DNA from: Mycobacterium sp. Aquia_216
Lineage (GTDB): Bacteria; Actinomycetota; Actinomycetes; Mycobacteriales; Mycobacteriaceae
Length of the DNA: 64,000 nucleotides
Assembly: GCF_026723865.1 (NCBI RefSeq)
Contig: NZ_CP113529.1
Span: 930,001 to 994,000, forward strand
Direction of reading: 5' to 3'
Of the stretch, positions 7,654 to 16,653 are shown one piece after another. The number at the start of each line of letters is the position of its first letter. The first letter of the stretch is position 1. Both the position numbers and the translations under genes were made by a program. The notes beneath the pieces are model-generated. The model was not told the DNA's origin. It did not search any database and saw only the letters and a program-made list of their open reading frames with translations.

Positions 7654-8883
7654 GTGAGCAGCCCCTCGCGATACGCGCAATTGTCCCGTGCCGAGCTGGC
7701 CGTTCTGGTTCCCGAACTGCTGCTGGTCGGGCAGCTGATCGATCGGTCCGGCATGGCGTGGTGCATCAGCTCGTTCGGCCGCGACGAGATGGTGCAGATC
7801 GCCATCGAGGAGTGGGCGGGCGCCAGCCCGATCTACACCAGGCGCATGCAGCAGGCCCTGAAGTACGAGGGCGTCGACATCGTGACCATTTTCAAGGGTC
7901 TGCAGCTCGACATCGGCGCCCCGCCGCAGTTCATGGATTTCCGCTACACCGTCCACGACCGCTGGCACGGCGAATTCCACCTGGACCACTGCGGCGCCCT
8001 GCTCGACGTCGAGCCGATGGGCGAGCAGTACGTGTTCGGGATGTGCCACACCATCGAGGACCCGACCTTCGACGCCACCGCCGTGGCGACCAACGCCCGC
8101 GCTCAGGTGCGTCCGCTGCACCGGCCGCCGCGGACCCCCGCGGATCGGCATCCGCACTGCGCGTGGACCGTCATCATCGACGAGTCGTATCCCGAGGTCC
8201 AGGGCATCCCGGCGCTCGACATCGTTCGCCAAACCCGCGCCGCAACATGGGAACTCGCTGCTATCGATACCTCCGACGAGGGGCAGCCGGATTACTCCGG
8301 CGCATTGCTGTCCGATCTCGACTTTGCCGCCTTCTCGCATTCGGCACTGGTCCGGATCGCCGACGAGGTCTGCCTGCAGATGCACCTGCTCTACCTGTCG
8401 TTCGCGATCGCGGTGCGCGCACGTGCCACCGATGAGGCCGAAGCCCTCTCGGTATGCACCCGCGGCTTGATCGGCATCGCGGGCGTGGCCGCCGAACGCA
8501 TTCACCGGGCGCTGAAGTTGCCGGGCGGGCCCGAAGGCGTGCTCCGGGTGCTGGAGCTGCATCCGCTGCTCAATCCAGCGGGCTACGTCTCGGCGGACAT
8601 CGAGGCCAACCGGCTGGCCGTGCATCGGTCGCCGGCCCATGACGACGGTTCGTGGATCTCGTTGTGCTCGCCGGACTCTGTGCAGCCCCTGCAAGCGATC
8701 GCCACCGCGGTGGATCCGCATATCGAGGTGCGTGTTAGCGGGACGGTCACCGACTGGACCGCCGGATTCACCGAAACCGAAGCCACGGCAGCCGAACTAC
8801 CTGAGGTGGAAGTGGTCAAGTTCAGTGGCGGAGCGTCGTTTCAGTTCGAGCCGCGGCGTTCGCTGCCACTCACCGTCGTGTGA
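7654..8883 (+). CDS. Conserved mycobacterial protein of unknown function (Rv0311-like)
   Basis: The 409-aa protein, from GTG 7654, equals the length I remember for Rv0311. It has no signal peptide or membrane span. Recognisable blocks are the N-terminal LSRAELAVLVPELLLVGQLI, the MDFRYTVHDRWHGEFHLDHC stretch and YVFGMCHTIEDPTFD, where clustered His, Cys and Asp could bind metal. I know no experimentally defined function. It is followed after 154 bp by the Hsp70-like gene, and this Rv0311-Rv0312-Rv0313 order is kept, which hints at a joint role. Confidence 0.75.
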   Translation: MSSPSRYAQLSRAELAVLVPELLLVGQLIDRSGMAWCISSFGRDEMVQIAIEEWAGASPIYTRRMQQALKYEGVDIVTIFKGLQLDIGAPPQFMDFRYTVHDRWHGEFHLDHCGALLDVEPMGEQYVFGMCHTIEDPTFDATAVATNARAQVRPLHRPPRTPADRHPHCAWTVIIDESYPEVQGIPALDIVRQTRAATWELAAIDTSDEGQPDYSGALLSDLDFAAFSHSALVRIADEVCLQMHLLYLSFAIAVRARATDEAEALSVCTRGLIGIAGVAAERIHRALKLPGGPEGVLRVLELHPLLNPAGYVSADIEANRLAVHRSPAHDDGSWISLCSPDSVQPLQAIATAVDPHIEVRVSGTVTDWTAGFTETEATAAELPEVEVVKFSGGASFQFEPRRSLPLTVV

Positions 8884-9037
8884 CCGCGGCGCGCTTGTCA
8901 AGGGGTTTTTAGTACCGCTTCGGTGACACAATCGCATCGGCGCGATACCAATGGCATTGCAAGCCATCGGCTTTCCGCGTGTCCGCGGCTATCGTTAACG
9001 CTGGCCACCGACCCCTATAGACGAAAGTATTCGCTCT

Positions 9038-10996
9038 ATGTACGACCCCCTTGGGTTGTCGATCGGAACCACGAACCTGGTCGCAGCGCGTGACGGAAAC
9101 CCACCGGTTTCACGTCGTGCGGTACTAACGCTTTACCCACACTGCGCACCGAAAGTTGGTCTACCCGAAGAGGACCCGAACCTCACTGAGCCCGGCATGT
9201 TGATGAGCGGGTTCGTCGACCGCGTCGGTGACTCGGTGGCGCTGGTGTCCGTCGACGGCTCCGCTCACGACCCCGACCTGTTGATGGTCGAAGCACTGGA
9301 CGCGATGGTTTTGGCTGCCGGTGCGGACGCAGGTTCCTCGGAGATCTCGATCGCCGTTCCGTCGTACTGGAAACCCGCTACCGCCCAGGCATTACGCAAC
9401 GGGCTACGAACACATTTGGGCTTTGTTCGAAGCGGTATGGCGCCCCGCCTGGTTTCGGACGCGATCGCGTCGTTGACCGCGGCGAATGCGGAGCTGTGCC
9501 TCGCGGCAACCGGTGTCGTCGGATTGCTCGATTTCGGTGGCTCGGGGACGTCGGCCACATTGATAGACCTCGCGGGCGATTTCAAACCCCTCAGCGCCAC
9601 AATGCGTTACACGGATTTCTCCGGCGACGTGATCGACCAGGCATTGTTACTCTGCGTGTTCGAGGAGCTGGGACACGGTAGCGGTATCGACCCGGCCAGC
9701 ACCGCAGCGGTCGGGCAGCTGGCCCGGCTAAGAGAGCAGTGCCGGTCCGCAAAAGAGCAGTTATCCACCGAACGGGCAACGGAATTCGCCGCTGAACTCG
9801 GCGGACGCCGGGCCACGATGAAGTTCACCCGTGACGAGCTGGGTGACCTGATCCAGGACCGGCTGACCGGGCTCATCTACGCGTTCGACGACATGCTGTG
9901 CCGGCATCGCAAGAGCTGGAATGACCTGTCCGCGGTGGTCACCGTCGGCGGCGGCGCCAGCATTCCTCTTGTCAACGAACGCCTTTCGGTGCACAGCCGA
10001 CGACCGGTCGTGTCACCGTCGCAACCCGCATTCGCGGCCGCTGCCGGCGCGCTACTGCTGGCCGCCCGCGGTGAAGAAGTCGACCTGCGCACCCGCACGT
10101 CGATCGGCTTGCTGACCTCGTCGGCCGCCGCAGGCGAGGTCGTCGACCTGGGTGTCGGTGACCTATTGGTGATCGACGAGGAAGCTCTCACCGATCGCGA
10201 GTTGGCCTGGTCGCAGACCGAATACCCCGGCGATATCCGGGTGCCGTACACGCCCGAGGCGTTCGACGAAGAAAGCAACCCCGGTGGTTGGTCGATGCGC
10301 CTGAACGTGATCGAACCACCCCGGCAACGGGCGTGGCGGCGGGTGCGGCTGTCGCAGTTGGTCGTCGGGATGTTCGCACTGGTGGCCATGACCGCGATCG
10401 GCGGCGTGGCGTACACGCTGACGGGAATCGAAAACCATCAGGCGCCCCCGGTGCCCACCATGGTGCCCGTCCCGGTGCCGCCGGTGAGTTCGATGCTGCC
10501 AAGCCTTGCCCCGCCTCCGCCAGCGCCGCCGTCCGCCGTGCCACCGCCGCCCAGCGCCGAGCCGGCGCCCGTCAGCGTGCCCCCGCCCCCACCGCCGCCG
10601 CCGGAGCCGCCGCCGGCACCTCCGCCGCCGCCACCAGTCGTCACCGCCGAACCGCCGCCGGTCGTCACGCATCCACACCCGCGTCCACCGCAGACGACTC
10701 AGCCTCCGGTCATGACGACGCCGACGACGACGCCTCCACCGCCGCCGCCGCCCACGACGACGCCTCCACCACCGCCGCCGACCTCGACGACGGTGCCGAT
10801 GACCACGCAGTGGATCCACGTTCCGTTGCTGCCGGTGCCGATCCCGATCCAAGTGCCGGCCAGTCAGGTACCCGCGAACCCGGCTCCGCAATATCCGGCC
10901 CAGCAATATCCCGGGCAGTATCCGGGCGGGGGCTACGGAGGCGGCTATCCGGGCGGCGGGTACCCGCAGAACCCGTTCCTGGGCCCCGGCTATTAG
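9038..10996 (+). CDS. Membrane-anchored Hsp70-like protein with Pro/Thr-rich tail (Rv0312-like)
   Basis: The 652-aa protein has a divergent Hsp70 ATPase-like domain (about 1-390): phosphate-1 loop GLSIGTTNLVA, phosphate-2 loop GLLDFGGSGTSATLID and adenosine motif VVTVGGGASIPL. The usual Asp before G-T-T is Ser, which may weaken Mg-ATP hydrolysis. No substrate-binding domain follows. Instead there is a single membrane helix at about 440-462, then a long Pro/Thr tail and a Gly/Tyr/Pro end. The tail probably lies outside and the Hsp70-like part inside. A second relative lies at 58262-59920. The start is ATG 9038 after GACGAAAG. Confidence 0.85.
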   Translation: MYDPLGLSIGTTNLVAARDGNPPVSRRAVLTLYPHCAPKVGLPEEDPNLTEPGMLMSGFVDRVGDSVALVSVDGSAHDPDLLMVEALDAMVLAAGADAGSSEISIAVPSYWKPATAQALRNGLRTHLGFVRSGMAPRLVSDAIASLTAANAELCLAATGVVGLLDFGGSGTSATLIDLAGDFKPLSATMRYTDFSGDVIDQALLLCVFEELGHGSGIDPASTAAVGQLARLREQCRSAKEQLSTERATEFAAELGGRRATMKFTRDELGDLIQDRLTGLIYAFDDMLCRHRKSWNDLSAVVTVGGGASIPLVNERLSVHSRRPVVSPSQPAFAAAAGALLLAARGEEVDLRTRTSIGLLTSSAAAGEVVDLGVGDLLVIDEEALTDRELAWSQTEYPGDIRVPYTPEAFDEESNPGGWSMRLNVIEPPRQRAWRRVRLSQLVVGMFALVAMTAIGGVAYTLTGIENHQAPPVPTMVPVPVPPVSSMLPSLAPPPPAPPSAVPPPPSAEPAPVSVPPPPPPPPEPPPAPPPPPPVVTAEPPPVVTHPHPRPPQTTQPPVMTTPTTTPPPPPPPTTTPPPPPPTSTTVPMTTQWIHVPLLPVPIPIQVPASQVPANPAPQYPAQQYPGQYPGGGYGGGYPGGGYPQNPFLGPGY

Positions 10997-11088
10997 CGGC
11001 TGTTTTCTCGCTTGAAGCAAACTCCGTGGCGAATCACCTCGCGCGGGCGCACACTGGGCAGTAACGCTACGAGCTGCAAGGAGGCCGC

Positions 11089-11475
11089 GTGGGCGAGCAC
11101 GGTGCATTCGGATTTGATCCCGAGGAGTTCGATCGGGTGATCAGGGAGGGCAGCGAGGGGCTGCGCGACGTGTTCGAGCGGGTCAGCAGGTTCGCCGCTG
11201 CTCCGGGCGCCCGGACGGGTTGGTCTGCGTTCTTCGACGACCTGTCGCGGCGGCCGCGGTCCCGGCCGGAAACCGCGGGCGAGGCCGGTGACGGCGTCTG
11301 GGCGATCTACACCGTCGATGCCGCGGGTGGAGCTCAGGTCGAAGAGGTTTATGCCAACGAGCTCGACGCGTTGCGCGCGAACAAGAACAATGTCGATCCG
11401 AAGCGGAAGGTGCGGTTCCTGCCTTATGGCATCGCGGTCAGCGTCCTCGACGACAACGCGGATGAGCAAACATAA
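11089..11475 (+). CDS. Conserved hypothetical protein (Rv0313-like)
   Basis: The 128-aa soluble protein starts at GTG 11089, preceded by AAGGAGG at 11079-11085. Length and sequence style match, from memory, Rv0313. The C-terminal half (WAIYTVDAAGGAQVEEVYAN, ELDALRANKNNVDPKRKVRF) resembles a small alpha/beta domain seen in several mycobacterial proteins linked to envelope or chaperone-like genes. It lies 92 bp after the Hsp70-like gene on the same strand, so co-transcription and a partnership with that protein are reasonable but unproven. Confidence 0.7.
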   Translation: MGEHGAFGFDPEEFDRVIREGSEGLRDVFERVSRFAAAPGARTGWSAFFDDLSRRPRSRPETAGEAGDGVWAIYTVDAAGGAQVEEVYANELDALRANKNNVDPKRKVRFLPYGIAVSVLDDNADEQT

Positions 11476-11528
11476 TCCGCCGATTTGCGGGCGTTCCCAC
11501 TAGCGGGGATTACGCCTAGGGTCGAGCT

Positions 11529-14500
11529 GTGACGCCAGCATCGTTGGTGTGCCAGGTGTGCGGCTCGGAGCCGCGTCAAGGTGCACGCTTCTGCGATTCC
11601 TGCGGCGCCCCGCTTGCGCCCAATGTCGAGACGGCCGAATACAAGCAAGTGACCGTTCTCTTCGCGGACGTGGTGCGGTCGATGGACATCGCCGCGTCGT
11701 TGGGCCCCGAGCGGCTGCGCGAAGTGATGACTGAGCTTGTCAATCAGTCGGCAACCGTGGTCCAGCGTTACGGCGGCACCGTCGACAAGTTCACCGGCGA
11801 CGGCATCATGGCGCTTTTCGGCGCCCCAATCACGTTGGAGGATCATGCGTTTCGCGCCTGCCTGGCGGCGCTGGACATACAGGAGGTGGTCCGCCAACTG
11901 GCGGTCGAGGTGGGCCGCCGGGACGGGATCGACCTGCGCTTGCGGGTCGGGCTGAATTCCGGCCAGGTGATCGCCGGCGATCTGGGGGCGACTCATCTCG
12001 GGTACACCGCGGTGGGCGAACAGGTGGGCATGGCCCAGCGGATGGAATCGGTGGCGCCGCCCGGCGGTGTCATGCTCAGCGAATCGACGGCACGGCTCGT
12101 CGAGGACCGGGCCGTGCTGGGTGAGCCCGAGACCGTGCACATCAAGGGATTCGCCACCACCGTGCCGGCGCGGCGCCTGCTGGCCACCGACGGCGAACAC
12201 CGCAAGGCGCGCCGCCAGTCCCGCCTCGTCGGGCGGCAGCGGGAGAAGGAAGCCGTCGCGGAATTACTGGACCAGGCCAGCCGCGGCGCCGGAACGGTGA
12301 TTACGGTGACGGGCCGCCCGGGCGTGGGCAAGACCCGGCTGGTCCGCGAGTCGTTAGGCATAGCGCGCAGTGCCGGATTCGAGGTGTCGGTCACCTATTG
12401 CGAATCCCATACCCGCGAGATTCCCTTCCACGTGATCTCCCGGTTGCTGCGCGCGGTCTTCGGTCTGGGCGGCCTCACCCTGGAGGTGGCACGGGCACGC
12501 GTGCGCACCGAAATCCCCGGGGCGGGTGCCGAGGACCTGGTGCTGCTCGATGACCTGCTCGGCATCCGCGATCCCGATACGCCGTGCCCGGACATCACCC
12601 CGGACGCCCGGCGCCGCCGGCTGGTCGACCTGATCAACACCATTTCGCTGGCTCGGCCCGAGTCCGCGATCTACGTCATCGACGATGCTCAGTGGATCGA
12701 CAGCGTGAGCGAATCGCTGCTTGCCGAATTCGCGGCGGCGGTACCCGGAATGCACGCGACGTTGCTCGTTGCCTATCGACCCGAATACTCGGGGCCGCTG
12801 GCACATATCCCGGGCGCGCATCCGTTCGCCCTTGAGCCACTGGGTGATTCGTACATCGCCGAATTGATGAATGAGCTGTTGGGGGCCGACCCTTCGGTGG
12901 CCGGATTGTCGGCGGTGATCGCCGACCGGGCGGCCGGCGTGCCATTCGCCGCCGAGGAGATCGTGCGTGACCTCGCCGAGCGGGGTGAGCTCGAGGGCGT
13001 GCCGGGCGCCTACGTGTGTGTGCGCGAAGTGCGAGAAATCCACGTTCCGGCCAGCCTGCAGGGCATCATCGGGGCACGCATCGATCGGCTCAATGCCACG
13101 GCGAAGCGCACTCTGAACGCCGCAGCCGTCATCGGCGCGCAGTTCGACACCGAATTGCTGAAATGTCTGCTGGGCACTGTCGACGTGGCGCCACTGGTGC
13201 AGGCGGCACTGGTCGAACAGGTCGGCTTCGCCCCGCACGCGACGTACGCCTTCTGTCATCCGCTTATTCAGGCGGTGGCCTACGAATCCCAATTGAAGTC
13301 CGGCAGAGCCGAATTGCACCGCCGGGTGGCGGCGGTGTTGCAGCGCACCTACGGCGAGTTCACCGGCCACGAGGCCTCGATCGTCGCAACTCAGTACGCG
13401 GCGGCCGGGGACGTGCGTGAGGCCTACGAGTGGTACATGCGGGCCGGAACTTGGTATGGCGGACGGGATATCCGCGCCGCCCGGGCCAGTTGGCAACAGG
13501 CCGAGCGATTCGCCGACCGGCTCCCCGACGATCACCCCGATCGACTGGCCATGCGCATCGCGCCACGAGCCTTGCTGTGCGGCAGTGCATTTCAAGTGGG
13601 CGGCACGCCCGACGAGACAGGATTCGACGAATTACGCGCTCTTACCACGCAGGCGGGCGATAAGAGGTCATTGGCGGTAGGCATGGCGGGCCACCTCACC
13701 ACGCTGACGTTCAACTCCCAACATCGGGAGGCGGCCGACATGGCGATGGAGTTCGCCACGCTTGTCGAGTCGATCGGCGATCCGGCGATGACTGCCGGGC
13801 TTTTCTACGCTGCCGCCCAGGCCAAGTGGGAGGTCGGCGAGGCGACCGAATGCCTGCAGTTGGCGCAACGGATCATCGACGTCGCTCACGGCGATCCCAC
13901 TATGGGTAACTTCGTGATCGGCTCCCCGCTGGCCTGGGCGATCACGTTAAAGGGCGCAGCCGGAATGTTTTTGGGCCGGTCGGGCTGGCGACAGGATCTC
14001 GAGGAGGGCATTGCGATGGCCAGGTCGTTCGACCCGACCACCCACCCGTTCGCGCAGCTGTACAAATATGCGGCCGCGGTGCAGAACGGCGGGGTGCTGC
14101 CCAACGCCGACGACGTGACGCAGACGGCTGAGTCGCTGGAAATCGCGCAACGGTCCGGTGACAACGCCGCGCTGGCGTACGCGCTAGTGAATCGGGCCAC
14201 CGCGCTGATCCACTGCAACGACGAAAGCGCAGGGACGGGCTTCGAATATCTGGCCAAGGCGCGCGAGATGCTCGTCGATGAGAAGCTGATCGTCGCGATT
14301 CGTCGAATGACCGACGTCGAAATCGCCCGTGGGCGTGCCCGATCCGGTGATCTCGACGGCGCGATCGACCTGGTTTCCCGGATCCTCAACGCGCAGTTCG
14401 AAGCCGGGACGATGATGTTCCGGGCGCCCGCCACCACCGCACTTGTCGAGACATTGCTGGCACGCGGCGGCCCCGGCGATATCGAGGCGGCCGAACGCGC

Positions 14501-14702
14501 GATCGACAGACTCGCGGACGTCCCGACCGAGCCGGGCTTCGTGTTGCACGACATTCCGGTGCTGCGGCTGCGGGCACTGCTGGCCCGAATCCGTGGCGAC
14601 GAGTCCGGCTATCGGCAATTCCTGCAAGGGTTTCGGGCCAGGGCGCAACACGCCGAATTCGAGGGCTATCTGGCGCTGGCCGACGCGATGGACGCCGACT
14701 GA
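11529..14702 (+). CDS. Zinc-ribbon / class III cyclase-homology / ATPase / TPR regulator
   Basis: The 1057-aa protein has four parts. Residues 7-30 form a double-Cys zinc ribbon (CQVCGSEP, CDSCGAPL). About 37-215 is a class III nucleotide-cyclase homology domain with both metal Asp (LFADVV; FTGDG) and the substrate Lys (VDKF). However, the usual G-D-x-V-N-x-x-x-R motif reads G-E-Q-V-G-M-A-Q-R, losing the transition-state Asn. About 235-480 is a STAND/MalT-like ATPase with Walker A GRPGVGKT. The rest is TPR-like helices. It has no DNA-binding domain. Such proteins act as signalling switches, and cAMP synthesis is uncertain. In M. tuberculosis nothing like this lies between Rv0313 and Rv0314c. 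Confidence 0.85.
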   Translation: MTPASLVCQVCGSEPRQGARFCDSCGAPLAPNVETAEYKQVTVLFADVVRSMDIAASLGPERLREVMTELVNQSATVVQRYGGTVDKFTGDGIMALFGAPITLEDHAFRACLAALDIQEVVRQLAVEVGRRDGIDLRLRVGLNSGQVIAGDLGATHLGYTAVGEQVGMAQRMESVAPPGGVMLSESTARLVEDRAVLGEPETVHIKGFATTVPARRLLATDGEHRKARRQSRLVGRQREKEAVAELLDQASRGAGTVITVTGRPGVGKTRLVRESLGIARSAGFEVSVTYCESHTREIPFHVISRLLRAVFGLGGLTLEVARARVRTEIPGAGAEDLVLLDDLLGIRDPDTPCPDITPDARRRRLVDLINTISLARPESAIYVIDDAQWIDSVSESLLAEFAAAVPGMHATLLVAYRPEYSGPLAHIPGAHPFALEPLGDSYIAELMNELLGADPSVAGLSAVIADRAAGVPFAAEEIVRDLAERGELEGVPGAYVCVREVREIHVPASLQGIIGARIDRLNATAKRTLNAAAVIGAQFDTELLKCLLGTVDVAPLVQAALVEQVGFAPHATYAFCHPLIQAVAYESQLKSGRAELHRRVAAVLQRTYGEFTGHEASIVATQYAAAGDVREAYEWYMRAGTWYGGRDIRAARASWQQAERFADRLPDDHPDRLAMRIAPRALLCGSAFQVGGTPDETGFDELRALTTQAGDKRSLAVGMAGHLTTLTFNSQHREAADMAMEFATLVESIGDPAMTAGLFYAAAQAKWEVGEATECLQLAQRIIDVAHGDPTMGNFVIGSPLAWAITLKGAAGMFLGRSGWRQDLEEGIAMARSFDPTTHPFAQLYKYAAAVQNGGVLPNADDVTQTAESLEIAQRSGDNAALAYALVNRATALIHCNDESAGTGFEYLAKAREMLVDEKLIVAIRRMTDVEIARGRARSGDLDGAIDLVSRILNAQFEAGTMMFRAPATTALVETLLARGGPGDIEAAERAIDRLADVPTEPGFVLHDIPVLRLRALLARIRGDESGYRQFLQGFRARAQHAEFEGYLALADAMDAD

Positions 14703-14708
14703 GGCAGC

Positions 14709-15380
14709 TCAGCCCTGCTCGACGACGTTGTCGACACCGGAGTTGGAGACCGTCGGCGCGCCCGAGTGAAACGTCACATGGTTGTTCATGCCGGACGCTT
14801 CGATGGTGTCGGCGGCGTCGACGGTGACCGAGTTCTTCATGCCGGACACGGACAGGCTCGCGCAGTGGCCGGTGATCACGATCGTATTGTTGATTCCACT
14901 GACGGTGACCGCGTTGTCGTTGCACGCGATGGTCTTGTTCTCGTCGATGCCGGACACGTCGAGCGGCGCGCCCTGTGGCGGCTGCGGCAACGTCGACGGT
15001 CCCGGGCTACGCGTCGTGGTTCGGGGTGAAGTGGTCACCGGCGAGGTGGTCACACCTGAGCTGATGATCGACCGGACACCGGAAAGCTGGTGTGCGGCAA
15101 AGGCCGCGATGCCTCCCGCGAGAACCAGCACGCCGACGACGATGATCGTGCCCACGATCCACCACATGCGGTTGCCCGCCGGTGGTTTGGGCGCGGGCCC
15201 GCCGTAGGGGCCGCCATAGCCGTACATCGGCGGTGGTGGAGGCGGAACAGGCCCGGGTGGCGGCGGCGGGTAGCTCTGACCGCCCTGCGGTGCGCCTCCC
15301 AGTTCGGACGCGCGCGCGGCGTCGGCCAACGGGCGCTCCAGGTCCCGAATCCGTTTTTCCGGGTCGTCCTGCGATTCCAT
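14709..15380 (-). CDS. DUF3060 membrane-anchored protein (Rv0314c-like)
   Basis: The 223-aa protein starts with a charged 30-residue segment and a Pro/Gly/Tyr-rich stretch. A membrane helix follows at about 72-95 (WWIVGTIIVVGVLVLAGGIA) and then a Thr/Ser/Pro linker. The external C-terminal domain is made of short repeats (VTVSGINNTIVITG, LSVSGMKNSVTVD, IEASGMNNHVTFHSG) typical of DUF3060, which should form a small right-handed beta-helix. The domain resembles adhesin-like or cell-wall-binding modules; function unknown. It is convergent with the cyclase-like gene with 6 bp between stops. Confidence 0.8.
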   Translation of the reverse strand: MESQDDPEKRIRDLERPLADAARASELGGAPQGGQSYPPPPPGPVPPPPPPMYGYGGPYGGPAPKPPAGNRMWWIVGTIIVVGVLVLAGGIAAFAAHQLSGVRSIISSGVTTSPVTTSPRTTTRSPGPSTLPQPPQGAPLDVSGIDENKTIACNDNAVTVSGINNTIVITGHCASLSVSGMKNSVTVDAADTIEASGMNNHVTFHSGAPTVSNSGVDNVVEQG

Positions 15381-15446
15381 GGACAGATGCTCCCACTGGA
15401 CGGTGCCTGATAGGTAGTTTCGGCTTCAATCGGTAGTTTCAGCACC

Positions 15447-16466
15447 GTGCCCGACATGCCGAATCGCCAGATCCTGTTGCGTCGCCGCCCGACCGGGCTG
15501 GTTGCACCCGATGACACCGAGCTGATCACCGGCCAGGCACCCGAACCCGCCGATGGTGAGGCATTGGTCCGGACTACCTACGTCGGGTTGGACGCGGCGG
15601 TCCGGACCTGGCTGAACGACCAGCCGAGCTACCTTCCGCCGGTGCAGCTCGGCGAGGTGATCCGGGCGGCCGGCATCGGCGAAGTCGTCGCCTCCCGGTG
15701 CGACGCCTACGCCGTTGGCGACGTGATCACCACGCTGACCGGCTTCCAGGAATACGTGATCGTCCGCGACGACCTGTTCAGCACACCCATCCCGGGTGAG
15801 GACGACCAGCTGGCGATCATGTCGGTCTACGGCCCGACCGGTGCCACCGCCTACTTCGGCATGACGGACATCGGTAAACCGAAGGTTGGTGAGACGGTGG
15901 TGGTCTCGGCGGCGGCGGGTGCCACCGGGTCGGTGGCCGGGCAGATCGCCAAGATCGCCGGCGCCCGGGTGGTCGGCATCGCGGGCGGACCCGAGAAATG
16001 CCGGGCGGTGGTCGAGGACTTCGGATTCGACGCGTGCATCGACTACAAGAACGAAGACGTGCCCGCCGCCCTCAAGCAGCATTGCCCGCGCCGCGTCGAC
16101 GTGTACTTCGACAACGTCGGCGGCCCGATCCTCAACGCGGTGCTCGGCCGGCTCGCGGCCAACGCGCGAGTCGTGCTCTGCGGCGTCATCTCCAGCTACC
16201 TGACCGGGGAGCACCCGGGTCCGGCCAACTATGTGAACCTGCTGTCGAAGACAGCGCTGATGCAGGGATTCAACGCGCTCGATCAGTGGGGCAGATTCGA
16301 GGAAGCCTTCGCCTCGCTGCGTCAATGGGAGGCCGAAGGCCGACTCAAGCACCGCCAGACCATTTTTCAGGGCATCGAGTCGTGCGTTGACGCTCTCAAC
16401 GGGTTGTTCACCGGGGCCAACATCGGCAAGACGTTGGTCAAGATCAGCGAGCCCGGATCCGCCTGA
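15447..16466 (+). CDS. NADP-dependent MDR oxidoreductase (prostaglandin-reductase/CurA-like)
   Basis: The 339-aa protein is a zinc-free medium-chain dehydrogenase/reductase. The cofactor loop SAAAGATGSVAGQIAKIAG sits near residue 155, followed by GGPEKCRAV, whose Lys in this family favours NADPH. VDVYFDNVGGPILNAVL is the family hallmark. Relatives reduce the alkenal or enone double bond, detoxifying reactive aldehydes. The ends (NRQILLRRRPTGLV; IGKTLVKISEPG) are complete. Start GTG 15447 (VPDMPNRQ); ATG at 15456 is possible. It is convergent with the Gly-rich gene, and a long hairpin lies between them. Confidence 0.85.
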   Translation: MPDMPNRQILLRRRPTGLVAPDDTELITGQAPEPADGEALVRTTYVGLDAAVRTWLNDQPSYLPPVQLGEVIRAAGIGEVVASRCDAYAVGDVITTLTGFQEYVIVRDDLFSTPIPGEDDQLAIMSVYGPTGATAYFGMTDIGKPKVGETVVVSAAAGATGSVAGQIAKIAGARVVGIAGGPEKCRAVVEDFGFDACIDYKNEDVPAALKQHCPRRVDVYFDNVGGPILNAVLGRLAANARVVLCGVISSYLTGEHPGPANYVNLLSKTALMQGFNALDQWGRFEEAFASLRQWEAEGRLKHRQTIFQGIESCVDALNGLFTGANIGKTLVKISEPGSA

Positions 16467-16534
16467 GGGCTGGGCGGGCGCTGCGGGTTCTCACATCCGT
16501 CTCATGCGTTCGCTGCCCAAAGGTAGGTGCCCTC

Positions 16535-16600
16535 TGCCCGCCTCCGAGCGACAGATTGCGCCATCGACTGCGGTCATGGCTTGTCGCTCGGAGGCGGGCA
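16535..16600. repeat. Perfect 19-bp inverted repeat between convergent genes
   Basis: TGCCCGCCTCCGAGCGACA at 16535-16553 is exactly complementary to 16582-16600. The 28-nt spacer holds a further 5-bp pair, GCCAT (16560-16564) with ATGGC (16576-16580). It lies between the convergent oxidoreductase and winged-helix genes, so a two-way terminator is the simplest reading. A small inverted-repeat mobile element is the alternative. Confidence 0.6.
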
Positions 16601-16653
16601 AATGCTGCGCCCGGCCGAGACCGATACTCGTGTGGGCGGTGGGAGTGGTTGCG

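Noticed and set aside
12354..13595. A 413-aa reverse frame opposite the cyclase-homology gene
   Set aside because: The forward strand holds clear ATPase and TPR sequence; the reverse frame has no motif.
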